From assembly GCF_033096465.1 (NCBI RefSeq), contig NZ_AP028156.1, positions 298,501 through 362,500 of the forward strand: 64,000 nucleotides of DNA, in the 5' to 3' direction. A model generated the notes under the pieces. The model searched no databases and was not told the DNA's origin. It saw only the letters and a list, made by a program, of their open reading frames with translations. The translations under genes were made by a program, and so were the position numbers. Position 1 is the first letter of the stretch, and each line of letters opens with the position of its first letter. This document shows positions 17,981 to 25,725 of this stretch, in pieces. This DNA is from Blautia luti (lineage in GTDB: Bacteria > Bacillota > Clostridia > Lachnospirales > Lachnospiraceae).

Positions 17981-18303
17981 AAAATTAAAAAAATTTTATT
18001 TTTTGTGTGATTTTGGAAGTGGCTGATTCGTATTATATATGTAGTGGAAATCTGCAAGTGGAAAAGATACCGGTTTTGGACTTGGTTAATTTTGTTTTTC
18101 GGGAAACAGTCACTTCACAAGAAAACAGATACAGGCAGGATGAATCAGCCGGTGTTTTGCAGATGTACATTACCATTCTGCACATCCATGTGTTTGTTCC
18201 GCAGTAGAGTACATTGAGATATCAGCAAAATCCAATATCCGAATGTGGCAGACGCATGAAAGAAGCCGGGAACTGTCTGAAATGATAGTTTCTGGCTTTT
18301 TTG
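17981..18303. other. Non-coding stretch, possible small RNA
   Basis: About 320 bp with no convincing gene. A 66-codon frame at 18007-18207 has no ribosome site and no recognisable composition. An AT-rich tract follows the upstream gene; a weak promoter-like pair (TTGGAA around 18013, TATATG 17 bp on) is present, and the stretch ends in a strong terminator. A short non-coding transcript is possible but unproven. Confidence 0.25.
18264..18303 (+). terminator. Intrinsic terminator
   Basis: A 14-bp stem (AGCCGGGAACTGTC with GATAGTTTCTGGCT, three G-U pairs), 6-nt loop and a run of T directly after. It lies about 280 bp downstream of the nearest stop codon, so it either ends a long 3' UTR or a small RNA. 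Confidence 0.75.
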
Positions 18304-18343
18304 AATATAGAATGTATTACTTTATTACTTGCCCGAAATGAAC

Positions 18344-18486
18344 GTTACTGTTCACTCCGTTCACAGTAACGTAGCCAAAATTCATTCCAGATTGCCTGCG
18401 GCAATGGAATTTTGGCTTGTATGTCTCGGTATTTTGGCATATTCATGCCAAAACACCTCGCGGGATAGTGGTGTGTGAACAGTAAC
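18344..18486. repeat. Palindromic MITE-like element with 12-bp terminal inverted repeats
   Basis: The element begins GTTACTGTTCAC (18344-18355) and ends with its perfect reverse complement GTGAACAGTAAC (18475-18486). Inside are nested palindromes: ACGTTACTG/CAGTAACGT, AGCCAAAATTC.../...GGAATTTTGGCT around ATTGCC-TGC-GGCAAT, and TTTTGGCAT-ATTC-ATGCCAAAA. It is non-coding and lies between a terminator and a promoter. This is the form of a miniature inverted-repeat or REP-like element that spreads with a transposase supplied elsewhere; no clear target duplication is seen. Confidence 0.6.
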
Positions 18487-18538
18487 AAACGAACAATAAT
18501 GCCCTTGAAATATCAGAAAAAAGCTGTTATTAATAACA

Positions 18539-18562
18539 ATTGTATTGTATAATAAATACAAT
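18539..18562 (+). promoter_or_regulatory. -10 region inside an inverted repeat, upstream of the beta-CASP nuclease gene
   Basis: ATTGTATT (18539-18546) and AATACAAT (18555-18562) form a perfect 8-bp inverted repeat with an 8-bp spacer that contains TATAAT (18548-18553). A protein binding here would cover the -10 element, so it is a candidate operator. The -35 is weak. Confidence 0.45.
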
Positions 18563-18593
18563 GATAAAGAGAAGTCCGAAAGGAGGTTTTTGT

Positions 18594-20216
18594 ATGAAGA
18601 TTACTTTTATCGGTGCTACTCATGAGGTTACGGGATCCTGCTATTATCTGGAAGCTGCAGGGCGTAAGTTCCTGGTAGACTGTGGAATGGAACAGGGACC
18701 GGATTATTATGAAAACGTGGAAATCCCTGTAGCCTGCGGAGAACTTGACTTTGTGCTTCTTACCCATGCACATATGGATCATTCAGGCAATCTGCCCGCA
18801 ATCTATGCGAAAGGTTTCCAGGGGCCGATCTATGCGACAGATGCTACCTGCCACTTGTGTGATATTATGCTTCGTGACAGTGCGCATATTCAGATGTTCG
18901 AGGCTGAGTGGCGTAACAGAAAGGGCAAACGTCAGGGCAAACCGGAATTTGTACCTGCTTATACCATGGAAGATGCCATGGGCGTTATCAGGAATTTCGT
19001 GAGCTGTCCATATGAAAAGGTGATCACTCCTGCAGAGGGAATTTCTGTCCGCTTTATTGATGCAGGCCATCTTCTGGGATCTGCAAGTATAGAGCTGACG
19101 ATCCGCGAAGGGGATAAAGAAGAGAAGATCGTCTTCTCCGGTGATATCGGAAATACAGGACAGCCGCTGATCAAGGATCCGGAGTATCTGCACAGTGCGG
19201 ATTATGTAGTTATGGAGTCCACCTACGGCGACAGAAGCCATGGAGAAAAGCCGGATTATGTGAAGCTTCTGGCACAGATCATTCAGGAAACATTTGACAG
19301 GGGAGGAAACCTGATCGTTCCTTCTTTCGCAGTAGGACGTACACAGGAAATGCTGTATTTTATCCGTCAGATCAAGGCGGATAATCTGGTACACGGGTAT
19401 GATGGATTTACGGTTTATGTAGACAGTCCTCTGGCAAATGAGGCAACGACTATATTTTCGGAACATCAGTATGACTGTTTTGACGAAGTGGCTATGGAAC
19501 TGATCCACAAAGGAATTAACCCCATCAGTTTCCCAGGATTGAAGATATCTGTTACCAGTGATGATTCCAAAGCCATCAACTATGATGAAGAGCCCAAAGT
19601 TATTATTTCAGCCAGCGGAATGTGTGACGCCGGACGTATCAAGCATCATCTGAAACATAACCTGTGGGACGAGAGAAATACGATCCTGTTTGTAGGATAT
19701 CAGGCAGTGGGAACTCTGGGAAGGGCACTGATCGAAGGTGCCACAGATGTGAAGCTGTTTGGCGAGCCGGTTCATGTAGCTGCACATATCAACAGAATGC
19801 CTGGAATCAGCGGACACGCAGATGTAAACGGACTTCTGGATTGGGCGAAAGCATTTGCAGAGGTCAGACCGAAGAAAGTGTTTGTCACTCATGGTGATGA
19901 CGCAGTTACAGAGATTTTTGCCAAGCGTCTGAATGAAGAACTGGGATATGATACCATGGCACCTTTCAGCGGTACGGTTTATGATCTGGCAGAGAATGTA
20001 TGCATTTATGAAGCAGAAGGAATTAAGATCCAGAAAGCATCCGTATCTCCGAAAGCATCCAGGGCAGCCCGGGCATTCGAGAAGCTTCTTTCTCTTGGCT
20101 ATCGTCTTCTGTCTGTTATCAAGAAGAACGAAGGAATCCCGAACAAAGATCTGGAGCGTTTCTCGCGGGATGTCCAGTCTCTGTGTGACAAATGGGACAG
20201 GAAAGATATAGAATAA
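18594..20216 (+). CDS. Metallo-beta-lactamase/beta-CASP RNase-like hydrolase
   Basis: 540 residues starting at ATG 18594 behind a perfect AGGAGG (18581-18586). The MBL-fold zinc motif HAHMDH is at residues 58-63, followed by GHLLGSA, the FSGDIGN motif, a beta-CASP insertion (ESTYGDRSHG, FAVGRTQEML, SASGMCDAGR) and the late SGHAD and THGD histidines. This is the architecture of CPSF73/TTHA0252-type RNases, which cut or trim RNA using two zinc ions. A ~60-residue C-terminal tail follows the catalytic core. It is a single-gene unit with its own promoter and terminator. Confidence 0.9.
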   Translation: MKITFIGATHEVTGSCYYLEAAGRKFLVDCGMEQGPDYYENVEIPVACGELDFVLLTHAHMDHSGNLPAIYAKGFQGPIYATDATCHLCDIMLRDSAHIQMFEAEWRNRKGKRQGKPEFVPAYTMEDAMGVIRNFVSCPYEKVITPAEGISVRFIDAGHLLGSASIELTIREGDKEEKIVFSGDIGNTGQPLIKDPEYLHSADYVVMESTYGDRSHGEKPDYVKLLAQIIQETFDRGGNLIVPSFAVGRTQEMLYFIRQIKADNLVHGYDGFTVYVDSPLANEATTIFSEHQYDCFDEVAMELIHKGINPISFPGLKISVTSDDSKAINYDEEPKVIISASGMCDAGRIKHHLKHNLWDERNTILFVGYQAVGTLGRALIEGATDVKLFGEPVHVAAHINRMPGISGHADVNGLLDWAKAFAEVRPKKVFVTHGDDAVTEIFAKRLNEELGYDTMAPFSGTVYDLAENVCIYEAEGIKIQKASVSPKASRAARAFEKLLSLGYRLLSVIKKNEGIPNKDLERFSRDVQSLCDKWDRKDIE

Positions 20217-20220
20217 ATTA

Positions 20221-20263
20221 AACAGCAGCCCCCGCAGTGAAGATCACCGCAGGGGCTGCTGTT
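20221..20263. terminator. Bidirectional terminator between convergent genes
   Basis: Near-perfect arms (AACAGCAGCCCC...GC and GCAGGGGCTGCTGTT) around a 13-nt loop, lying between the nuclease stop and the stop of the minus-strand TSCPD gene. AT-rich DNA flanks it on both sides. Confidence 0.75.
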
Positions 20264-20278
20264 ATGAAAGAGAGTGCA

Positions 20279-20524
20279 TTATTTATTTAATGCCTGTTTG
20301 ATAGCGATTGTAAGCTGGTCAGGACATGAAGTGTTTTTGAAACCACATTTGATCCCTTCCAGGCGGGAGATCACTTCATCTGCATCCATACCCTCTACAA
20401 GTGCTGACACTCCCTGGGTATTACCGCTGCATCCGCCGAAAAACTGTACATTGTGAATTTTATGGTCTGCATCCATTTCAAACTGGATCTCCTGGGCACA
20501 GACTCCTTTTGTCTTATATACCAT
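20279..20524 (-). CDS. TIGR03905-family TSCPD domain protein
   Basis: 81 residues. The pattern FFGGCSGNTQGVSALVEGM, then GIKCGFKNTSCPDQLTIAI, including the C-terminal TSCPD motif, identifies the short stand-alone TSCPD family found in anaerobes. The related domain occurs at the end of class II ribonucleotide reductases and is rich in conserved cysteines, suggesting metal or redox chemistry. No experimental role is known to me. The ATG is preceded by AGGAGGA. It is a single-gene unit, divergent from the nucleosidase gene. Confidence 0.88.
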   Translation of the reverse strand: MVYKTKGVCAQEIQFEMDADHKIHNVQFFGGCSGNTQGVSALVEGMDADEVISRLEGIKCGFKNTSCPDQLTIAIKQALNK

Positions 20525-20679
20525 GGTATGATTCCTCCTGTTATTAAAAACAACATGATATCAGGATCCAAAAGTACACAGGTGTAAAATATTTTTAATT
20601 CTGATATCATTCATTTGTAATTCGCAAAAACTATTATATCAGAACACAAAAAAAGTTTCCATATAAATTAAAGATTTGC

Positions 20680-20715
20680 TATAATAAAAACAGCAGACTT
20701 TTTTGGGAGTCTGCT
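20680..20715 (+). promoter_or_regulatory. Extended -10 promoter and 5' hairpin of the MTA/SAH nucleosidase gene
   Basis: TGCTATAAT (TATAAT at 20680-20685) fits an extended -10 element. An 8-bp hairpin (AGCAGACT, 20692-20699, with AGTCTGCT, 20708-20715) begins at about the expected transcript start, so the mRNA would carry a 5'-terminal stem-loop. No SAM-riboswitch motif is seen. Confidence 0.45.
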
Positions 20716-20766
20716 CACAAACAGATAACTACGCAAAAAGATTTTACAAAGAAGAGGTGTTTTAAT

Positions 20767-21465
20767 ATGAAATGTATCGGAATTATCGGAGCTATGGAAC
20801 AGGAAGTAGCCAGAATTAAAGAGAAAATGCAGCATGTAACTATCACAACAAAAGCATCCATGGATTTCTATGAGGGAACTCTGGAAGGAAAGAAAGTAGT
20901 AGTAGTACGTTCCGGGATCGGTAAAGTAAATGCAGGAATGTGCACACAGATCCTTACAGACGTTTATCATGTGGAAGCCGTGATCAACACAGGAATCGCA
21001 GGAAGCCTGAACAACGACGTGAACATCGGAGATATTGTACTTTCCACAGATGTACTTCATCATGATATGGATGCCACAGGTTTCGGTTACAAAAAGGGCC
21101 AGATCCCGCAGATGGAGGAATTTTCTTTCCCGGCAGATGAGAAACTCCGTAAACTGGCAGCGAAAGTATGCGGGGAAGTAAACCCTGAGATCAGTGTATT
21201 CGAAGGAAGAATCTGCTCCGGAGACCAGTTTATCTCTGATAATGATGTAAAAGCAAAGATCATCTCCGAATTCGGCGGATTTGCAGTAGAGATGGAAGGT
21301 GCAGCCATCGGTCAGGCAGCATATCTGAATGGAATCCCATTCCTGGTAGTACGTGCGATCTCTGATAAAGCAGACGGAAGTGCGAATATGGATTATGCAG
21401 AATTCGAAATGGCAGCCATCGAGCACAGCGTGAAGCTGACAGTGGGAATGATCCAGGCACTGTAA
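20767..21465 (+). CDS. mtnN: 5'-methylthioadenosine/S-adenosylhomocysteine nucleosidase
   Basis: 232 residues. The protein fits MTAN throughout: GIIGAMEQEVARI at the N-terminus (catalytic base Glu), VINTGIAGSL, FAVEMEGAAIGQ (ribose-binding Glu) and AISDKADGSA (catalytic Asp). The enzyme splits the adenine base from MTA and SAH, clearing inhibitors of methylation and feeding the methyl cycle and autoinducer-2 pathway. The ribosome site GAAGAGGTG precedes the ATG. No luxS or other methyl-cycle gene is nearby; a methyltransferase gene lies 0.5 kb downstream. Confidence 0.96.
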   Translation: MKCIGIIGAMEQEVARIKEKMQHVTITTKASMDFYEGTLEGKKVVVVRSGIGKVNAGMCTQILTDVYHVEAVINTGIAGSLNNDVNIGDIVLSTDVLHHDMDATGFGYKKGQIPQMEEFSFPADEKLRKLAAKVCGEVNPEISVFEGRICSGDQFISDNDVKAKIISEFGGFAVEMEGAAIGQAAYLNGIPFLVVRAISDKADGSANMDYAEFEMAAIEHSVKLTVGMIQAL

Positions 21466-21534
21466 GGCAGGAACCATCGGGCATATCCGGGCATATACTG
21501 AAACAGATGATTGTAAGAAAAGCAGGATCCGGAT

Positions 21535-21903
21535 ATGTATTTTGATAAGTATTTTCCGTTTTATGAAGCATATGCAAGTCCGTTGCTGTATCAAGGGGAA
21601 CGGATGCAGGAAGAGGAATTCGAATTAATGAAATCCTATTATCCAGAAACTGTACGCAGGATCCAGGAGCAGGTCGAGGAAGAGTGTGATCTGCTGGATT
21701 ATGAAGGCAGCCGTCTGTATGATGAGTATCCTGATAAATATATGTTTTACCATCTGTGCAGGAAGATCCGCCAGAGGGCGGAACCCGAGCTGAAAGTACA
21801 GTCCATGGACGGTAGCTTTCTGGATGAACTGGTGCAGGTACTTCTGCTTCAGGAGATTTCCAGAAGACGGTGCCGCAGACACAGATGCAGAAGATATTTC
21901 TGA
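21535..21903 (+). CDS. Small acidic protein with Arg/Cys-rich tail, unknown function
   Basis: 122 residues. The N-terminus is aromatic (MYFDKYFPFYEAY), the middle acidic and helical with YYPETVRRIQEQVEEECDLL and DYEGSRLYDEYPDKY. The tail (about 108-122) is basic with cysteines (ISRRRCRRHRCRR). I recall similar short proteins with the DYEGS-x-DEYPDK pattern in other Lachnospiraceae, which would make this a conserved but uncharacterised family; that memory is not checked. There is no signal peptide or membrane helix. The ribosome site is weak (AGCAGGA). The gene is likely co-transcribed with neighbours. Confidence 0.6.
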   Translation: MYFDKYFPFYEAYASPLLYQGERMQEEEFELMKSYYPETVRRIQEQVEEECDLLDYEGSRLYDEYPDKYMFYHLCRKIRQRAEPELKVQSMDGSFLDELVQVLLLQEISRRRCRRHRCRRYF

Positions 21904-22007
21904 AATATCAGACCTGCATCAGAGGGTGAACACAGCAATACAGATAAACGGAAAGCATTGTGTAAAATATAAAAGAACGCACCAGAAACTTAACAGATAG
22001 AGATAGA

Positions 22008-23171
22008 ATGAAAAATTTAAAAGAATATTTAGAAGAACAGATAAATGAAAACCTGATCCAGGGAGTTCTGAGCGGTAACAAAACCGGCAGCGGTCCATCC
22101 AAGGTGAAGATCCGTCCGGTAATGCTCAAGGGCAGCATCTGCTATCAGGCATCTGCCACAGAGGGACCGAAAGTGTTCCACAAAAATTACGACAGACAGC
22201 AGCTGATCGGGTACCTGGAAACAGAGATCACAGGGCGCTTCAGCCAGTTTCAGACACAGGGAAGAATGCTGGACGGAGTAGTTCTTGTGAGTAAAAAAGG
22301 CAGAATGACCATAAAGGAAAAGCACCATGAGACTAGGGAACCGGTGCAGATCCAGGCACATAACCGTGTGAAACAATATATTCTGAAGGAAGGCGTACCG
22401 GTTCCATTTCTCATAGATCTGGGAGTTATGAATGAAAAGGGGAAGATCATTACTTCCCGATATGACAAATTCCGCCAGATCAATCGTTTCCTGGAATTTG
22501 TGGAAGATATACTTCCGGCATTTTCCCGTGAGAAAGAGATCACAATTCTGGATTTCGGATGCGGCAAGAGTTATCTCACATTTGCCATGTATTATTATCT
22601 GAGAGAACTTAAGAATTATGATGTGAATATCATAGGACTTGACCTGAAGACTGATGTGATTCATAAATGTAATTTCCTGGCTGAGAAATACGGATATGAC
22701 AAACTGCATTTCTATCAGGGGGACATTGCAGAATATGAAGGGGTATCTTCGGTAGATATGGTGGTAACCCTGCATGCGTGTGATACAGCTACAGATTTCG
22801 CACTTGCGAAGGCTGTAGAATGGGGAGCCAGGGTAATCCTCTCTGTTCCGTGTTGCCAGCATGAAGTAAACAAGCAGATCAGGAATGAGATGCTTGAGCC
22901 GGTACTGCGCTACGGAATCCTGAAAGAGAGAATGTCCGCACTGATCACAGATGCAGTTCGTGCCAATCTTCTGGAAAGCAAAGGATATGAAACACAGATC
23001 CTTGAATTTATTGACATGGAACATACCCCGAAGAATCTGCTCATCCGCGCCGTAAAAACCGGCAGGGAATGCCCGAAAGAGAAAACTGATCTCATGATGA
23101 GCGAGCTGAACATACACCCTTCCCTGGATAGGCTTTTGTACCCTGATCGAACAGAAGGGGGACAGGTATGA
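22008..23171 (+). CDS. Class I SAM-dependent methyltransferase (Methyltransf_32-like)
   Basis: 387 residues. A ~170-residue N-terminal region of unknown fold precedes a Rossmann methyltransferase domain with the SAM-binding motif ILDFGCGKSYLTFAM (about residue 182) and GLDLKTDVI as the acidic loop. The stretch VVTLHACDTATDFAL followed by SVPCCQHEVN is typical of the METTL25/GSTCD-like group, where PCC(Q/H) sits at the position of the NPPY motif. Substrate unknown, perhaps RNA. Its stop overlaps the ATG of the next gene (ATGA), showing coupling with the large surface protein. Confidence 0.8.
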   Translation: MKNLKEYLEEQINENLIQGVLSGNKTGSGPSKVKIRPVMLKGSICYQASATEGPKVFHKNYDRQQLIGYLETEITGRFSQFQTQGRMLDGVVLVSKKGRMTIKEKHHETREPVQIQAHNRVKQYILKEGVPVPFLIDLGVMNEKGKIITSRYDKFRQINRFLEFVEDILPAFSREKEITILDFGCGKSYLTFAMYYYLRELKNYDVNIIGLDLKTDVIHKCNFLAEKYGYDKLHFYQGDIAEYEGVSSVDMVVTLHACDTATDFALAKAVEWGARVILSVPCCQHEVNKQIRNEMLEPVLRYGILKERMSALITDAVRANLLESKGYETQILEFIDMEHTPKNLLIRAVKTGRECPKEKTDLMMSELNIHPSLDRLLYPDRTEGGQV

Positions 23172-25627
23172 AACGCATAAAGAAAGCCCTGTTGAAGATA
23201 CTGATCCTTGTTTGTGTTTTTGTAGTGGGAGTAGCAGGAACTGCCCTGCTTCTTAACAGCGTATCCACAGATGACAGATCTGAACTGAATGATGCCACTT
23301 TTCCTGAAGTAATGATAGACATGGATGGAACGCTGGTAAACAGAATGTACGGATATGCCACAGCCATGCAGGCAGATTTTACCAGAGACAGTGTCACTCC
23401 GCTGGATACTACGAAACAGCTCACTTTCGTAGTCAATCCCTATGCATCAGAGGTGACAGGTTTTTCCTATGAGATCCGTACTTCTGATGGGAGCAAGGTT
23501 CTGGAGAATAAGAAGATCAAAGCATTCGAGCAGAACGGAGAAAACCTGAAGGTAAGTGTGGAGATCGGAAGTGACCTGAGAGTGAATCAGGAATATTCCA
23601 TGCAGATTTCTCTGGATACAGAAGGGAAGACCGTCTATTACTATACCAGGATCGTTTACAGATCCCAGGTTCATGCCGGTGAGTATGCAGCCTTTGTAAA
23701 AAGTTTCTACGAGTCCTGTCTGGACAAAAATGCAGCAGATGGACTGGCTGCCTATCTGGAACCGGAAAACAACGGAGCAGGCACCAATTATTCCAATATC
23801 AACATCAACTCCACTCTGTCAGAAGTCAGTTGGGGAACCCTGGAGCCGCAGTTATATAAAGAAGGGATCCCGATCATCAAAGATATCAATGAAACCACAG
23901 CAAGTATTTCCATTGATTATCAGCTTACTTCCCAGGATGACAATGAGAATACAGAAGTTTATGATGTGACAGAGTTTTACAGAATGCGTTATATGGATTC
24001 CAGGATCTATCTCCTTGACTTCCAGCGTTCTGCCAACCAGATTTTTGATGCTTCACTTTCCGTATTTTCAGATGACGGTATCGTGCTGGGAGTCCGGAAT
24101 AAAGATGTGGAATATATGGTAAGTGAGAAGGCAGACATTGTTGCATTTGTGCAGCAGGGAGATCTGTGGTCTTATGCACCGGGTGATGGAAAGGTAAACA
24201 GGGTTTTCAGCTTCCGTAAATCTGAGAACGGAGATTTCCGTGATTCCAGAAACCAGCATGATATTAAGATCATCAGAGTAAATGAGGACGGAGACATTGA
24301 TTTCGTTCTTTATGGCTATATGAACCGGGGTGCTCATGAGGGATATGAGGGAATCGGTGTTTATCATTATAATAATGATAAGAATGTAGTGGAAGAACGT
24401 GCATTTATTCCTATATCAGAGTCCTTTGAATTCCTGAAGCGCGACCTGAGCAAATTATCCTATGTCAATGAGAATAATGAACTTTTCCTGCTGCTGGCCC
24501 AGAAGCTGTACTGTGTAAATATTGAAAATAATACCTATGAGGTTCTGGAAGACGGGATCAAAAATGCGAATTTCACAGCTTCCGAAAATGGTGATTATGC
24601 AGCATGGCTGGTAACCCAGGGAGATGATAAAGGCTGTATTCATGAGATCCAGATGGATACAAAAGAAATCAGAACCATTGAACATGCCAAAGGTGAGAGA
24701 CTGCGTGTCGTTGGATATATGAATCAGGATCTGATCTATGGAATCCTGCAGAAATCGGATATCCTTACAGATTCGGACGGACATACCAAAGAGGGAATCC
24801 ATACACTCCGCATCGAGGATTTCCAGGGAGATATAAAAAAGGAATATCATCAGGAGAGCCTGTATATTACAGATATTTCCGTGGGAAGCACGCTGATCGA
24901 ATTTGAACTTTCTTCCAAATCAGGAGATACCTATCAGGCACGGAAAAAAGATACCATCATGAACAACAAGAATTCCGCAGTAAACACAGCGAAAGTTGAA
25001 CTGATTTCTGCATCCAGGACAGGAGTGAGGGTACGGCTGGCATTAAGTGAGAATGCGCAGACGGATACACCTCTTGCTATGTATTCAAAAATCAGCAATG
25101 TATCAGAGAAGAACATCAGTCTGGATACCCAGATCCCCCAGGAAGCAGTTTACTATGTATATGCCAAAGGTGGTCTGGACAGCACCTATACAGACCCTGC
25201 GAAAGCAGTGCTGCGTGCAGATGATCAGGGCGGCGTCGTGCTGAACCGTGCCCAGCAGTATGTGTGGGAGCGAGGCAATAAAAAAACGAAGATACAGCTT
25301 GATACAGCAGATATTCCTGATAGCATCCTTCAGGGAACCCTGGATACAGATGAATTGAAAAAGGCATTAAAAGGCACCGGAACTGTGACGGATCTTTCCG
25401 GCTGCAGTCTGGACAGCGTTTTATATGAAGTCAGTGCACAGAGACCGGTGATCGCGAAGACTGGAAATGGTACAAGTGTTGTAATCGTAGGATATGATGA
25501 ATATAACACCTGGCTGTATGATCCGGTAAAACAGGAGACCTACCCATATGGAATGAACGATAGTACAGATTTATTCCAGAAAGCAGGAAATATTTTTATC
25601 ACATACATTGAATCTGTCAATTATTGA
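23168..25627 (+). CDS. Large membrane-anchored protein with a degenerate C39-like peptidase domain
   Basis: 819 residues. An N-terminal membrane helix (about 6-30: LLKILILVCVFVVGVAGTALLL) anchors a large extracytoplasmic part. The first ~270 residues look beta-rich; residues ~290-560 have irregular repeats resembling a beta-propeller. The last ~70 residues carry PVIAKTGNGTSVVIVGYDEY then TWLYDPV, the form of a C39-type cysteine-peptidase domain. However, the expected His before VV is Ser, so catalysis is unlikely. It is coupled to the methyltransferase gene. The family is probably a conserved Lachnospiraceae envelope protein; no function is assigned. Confidence 0.65.
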   Translation: MKRIKKALLKILILVCVFVVGVAGTALLLNSVSTDDRSELNDATFPEVMIDMDGTLVNRMYGYATAMQADFTRDSVTPLDTTKQLTFVVNPYASEVTGFSYEIRTSDGSKVLENKKIKAFEQNGENLKVSVEIGSDLRVNQEYSMQISLDTEGKTVYYYTRIVYRSQVHAGEYAAFVKSFYESCLDKNAADGLAAYLEPENNGAGTNYSNININSTLSEVSWGTLEPQLYKEGIPIIKDINETTASISIDYQLTSQDDNENTEVYDVTEFYRMRYMDSRIYLLDFQRSANQIFDASLSVFSDDGIVLGVRNKDVEYMVSEKADIVAFVQQGDLWSYAPGDGKVNRVFSFRKSENGDFRDSRNQHDIKIIRVNEDGDIDFVLYGYMNRGAHEGYEGIGVYHYNNDKNVVEERAFIPISESFEFLKRDLSKLSYVNENNELFLLLAQKLYCVNIENNTYEVLEDGIKNANFTASENGDYAAWLVTQGDDKGCIHEIQMDTKEIRTIEHAKGERLRVVGYMNQDLIYGILQKSDILTDSDGHTKEGIHTLRIEDFQGDIKKEYHQESLYITDISVGSTLIEFELSSKSGDTYQARKKDTIMNNKNSAVNTAKVELISASRTGVRVRLALSENAQTDTPLAMYSKISNVSEKNISLDTQIPQEAVYYVYAKGGLDSTYTDPAKAVLRADDQGGVVLNRAQQYVWERGNKKTKIQLDTADIPDSILQGTLDTDELKKALKGTGTVTDLSGCSLDSVLYEVSAQRPVIAKTGNGTSVVIVGYDEYNTWLYDPVKQETYPYGMNDSTDLFQKAGNIFITYIESVNY

Positions 25628-25650
25628 CAAAAAATTATAATAATAATTAT

Positions 25651-25690
25651 GTAAATGGTTATTTACAATCTGGCAGTATTTGGTTATCCT
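25651..25690 (+). promoter_or_regulatory. galT promoter with overlapping palindrome
   Basis: TTTACA (25662-25667) and TATCCT (25685-25690) are 17 bp apart. The palindrome GTAAATGGTTATTTAC (25651-25666) overlaps the -35 element and is a candidate operator. A second AT palindrome (AATTATAATAATAATT region) lies just upstream. Confidence 0.5.
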
Positions 25691-25725
25691 TAGAATGACA
25701 AAAAATAAACGGAGGGGAATCAGCC

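Noticed and set aside
18007..18207. 66-codon frame
   Set aside because: No ribosome site and no family resemblance; it lies in AT-rich non-coding DNA.
20640..20766. SAM or SAH riboswitch upstream of the MTA/SAH nucleosidase gene
   Set aside because: Only a simple 8-bp hairpin is seen; no conserved riboswitch core.
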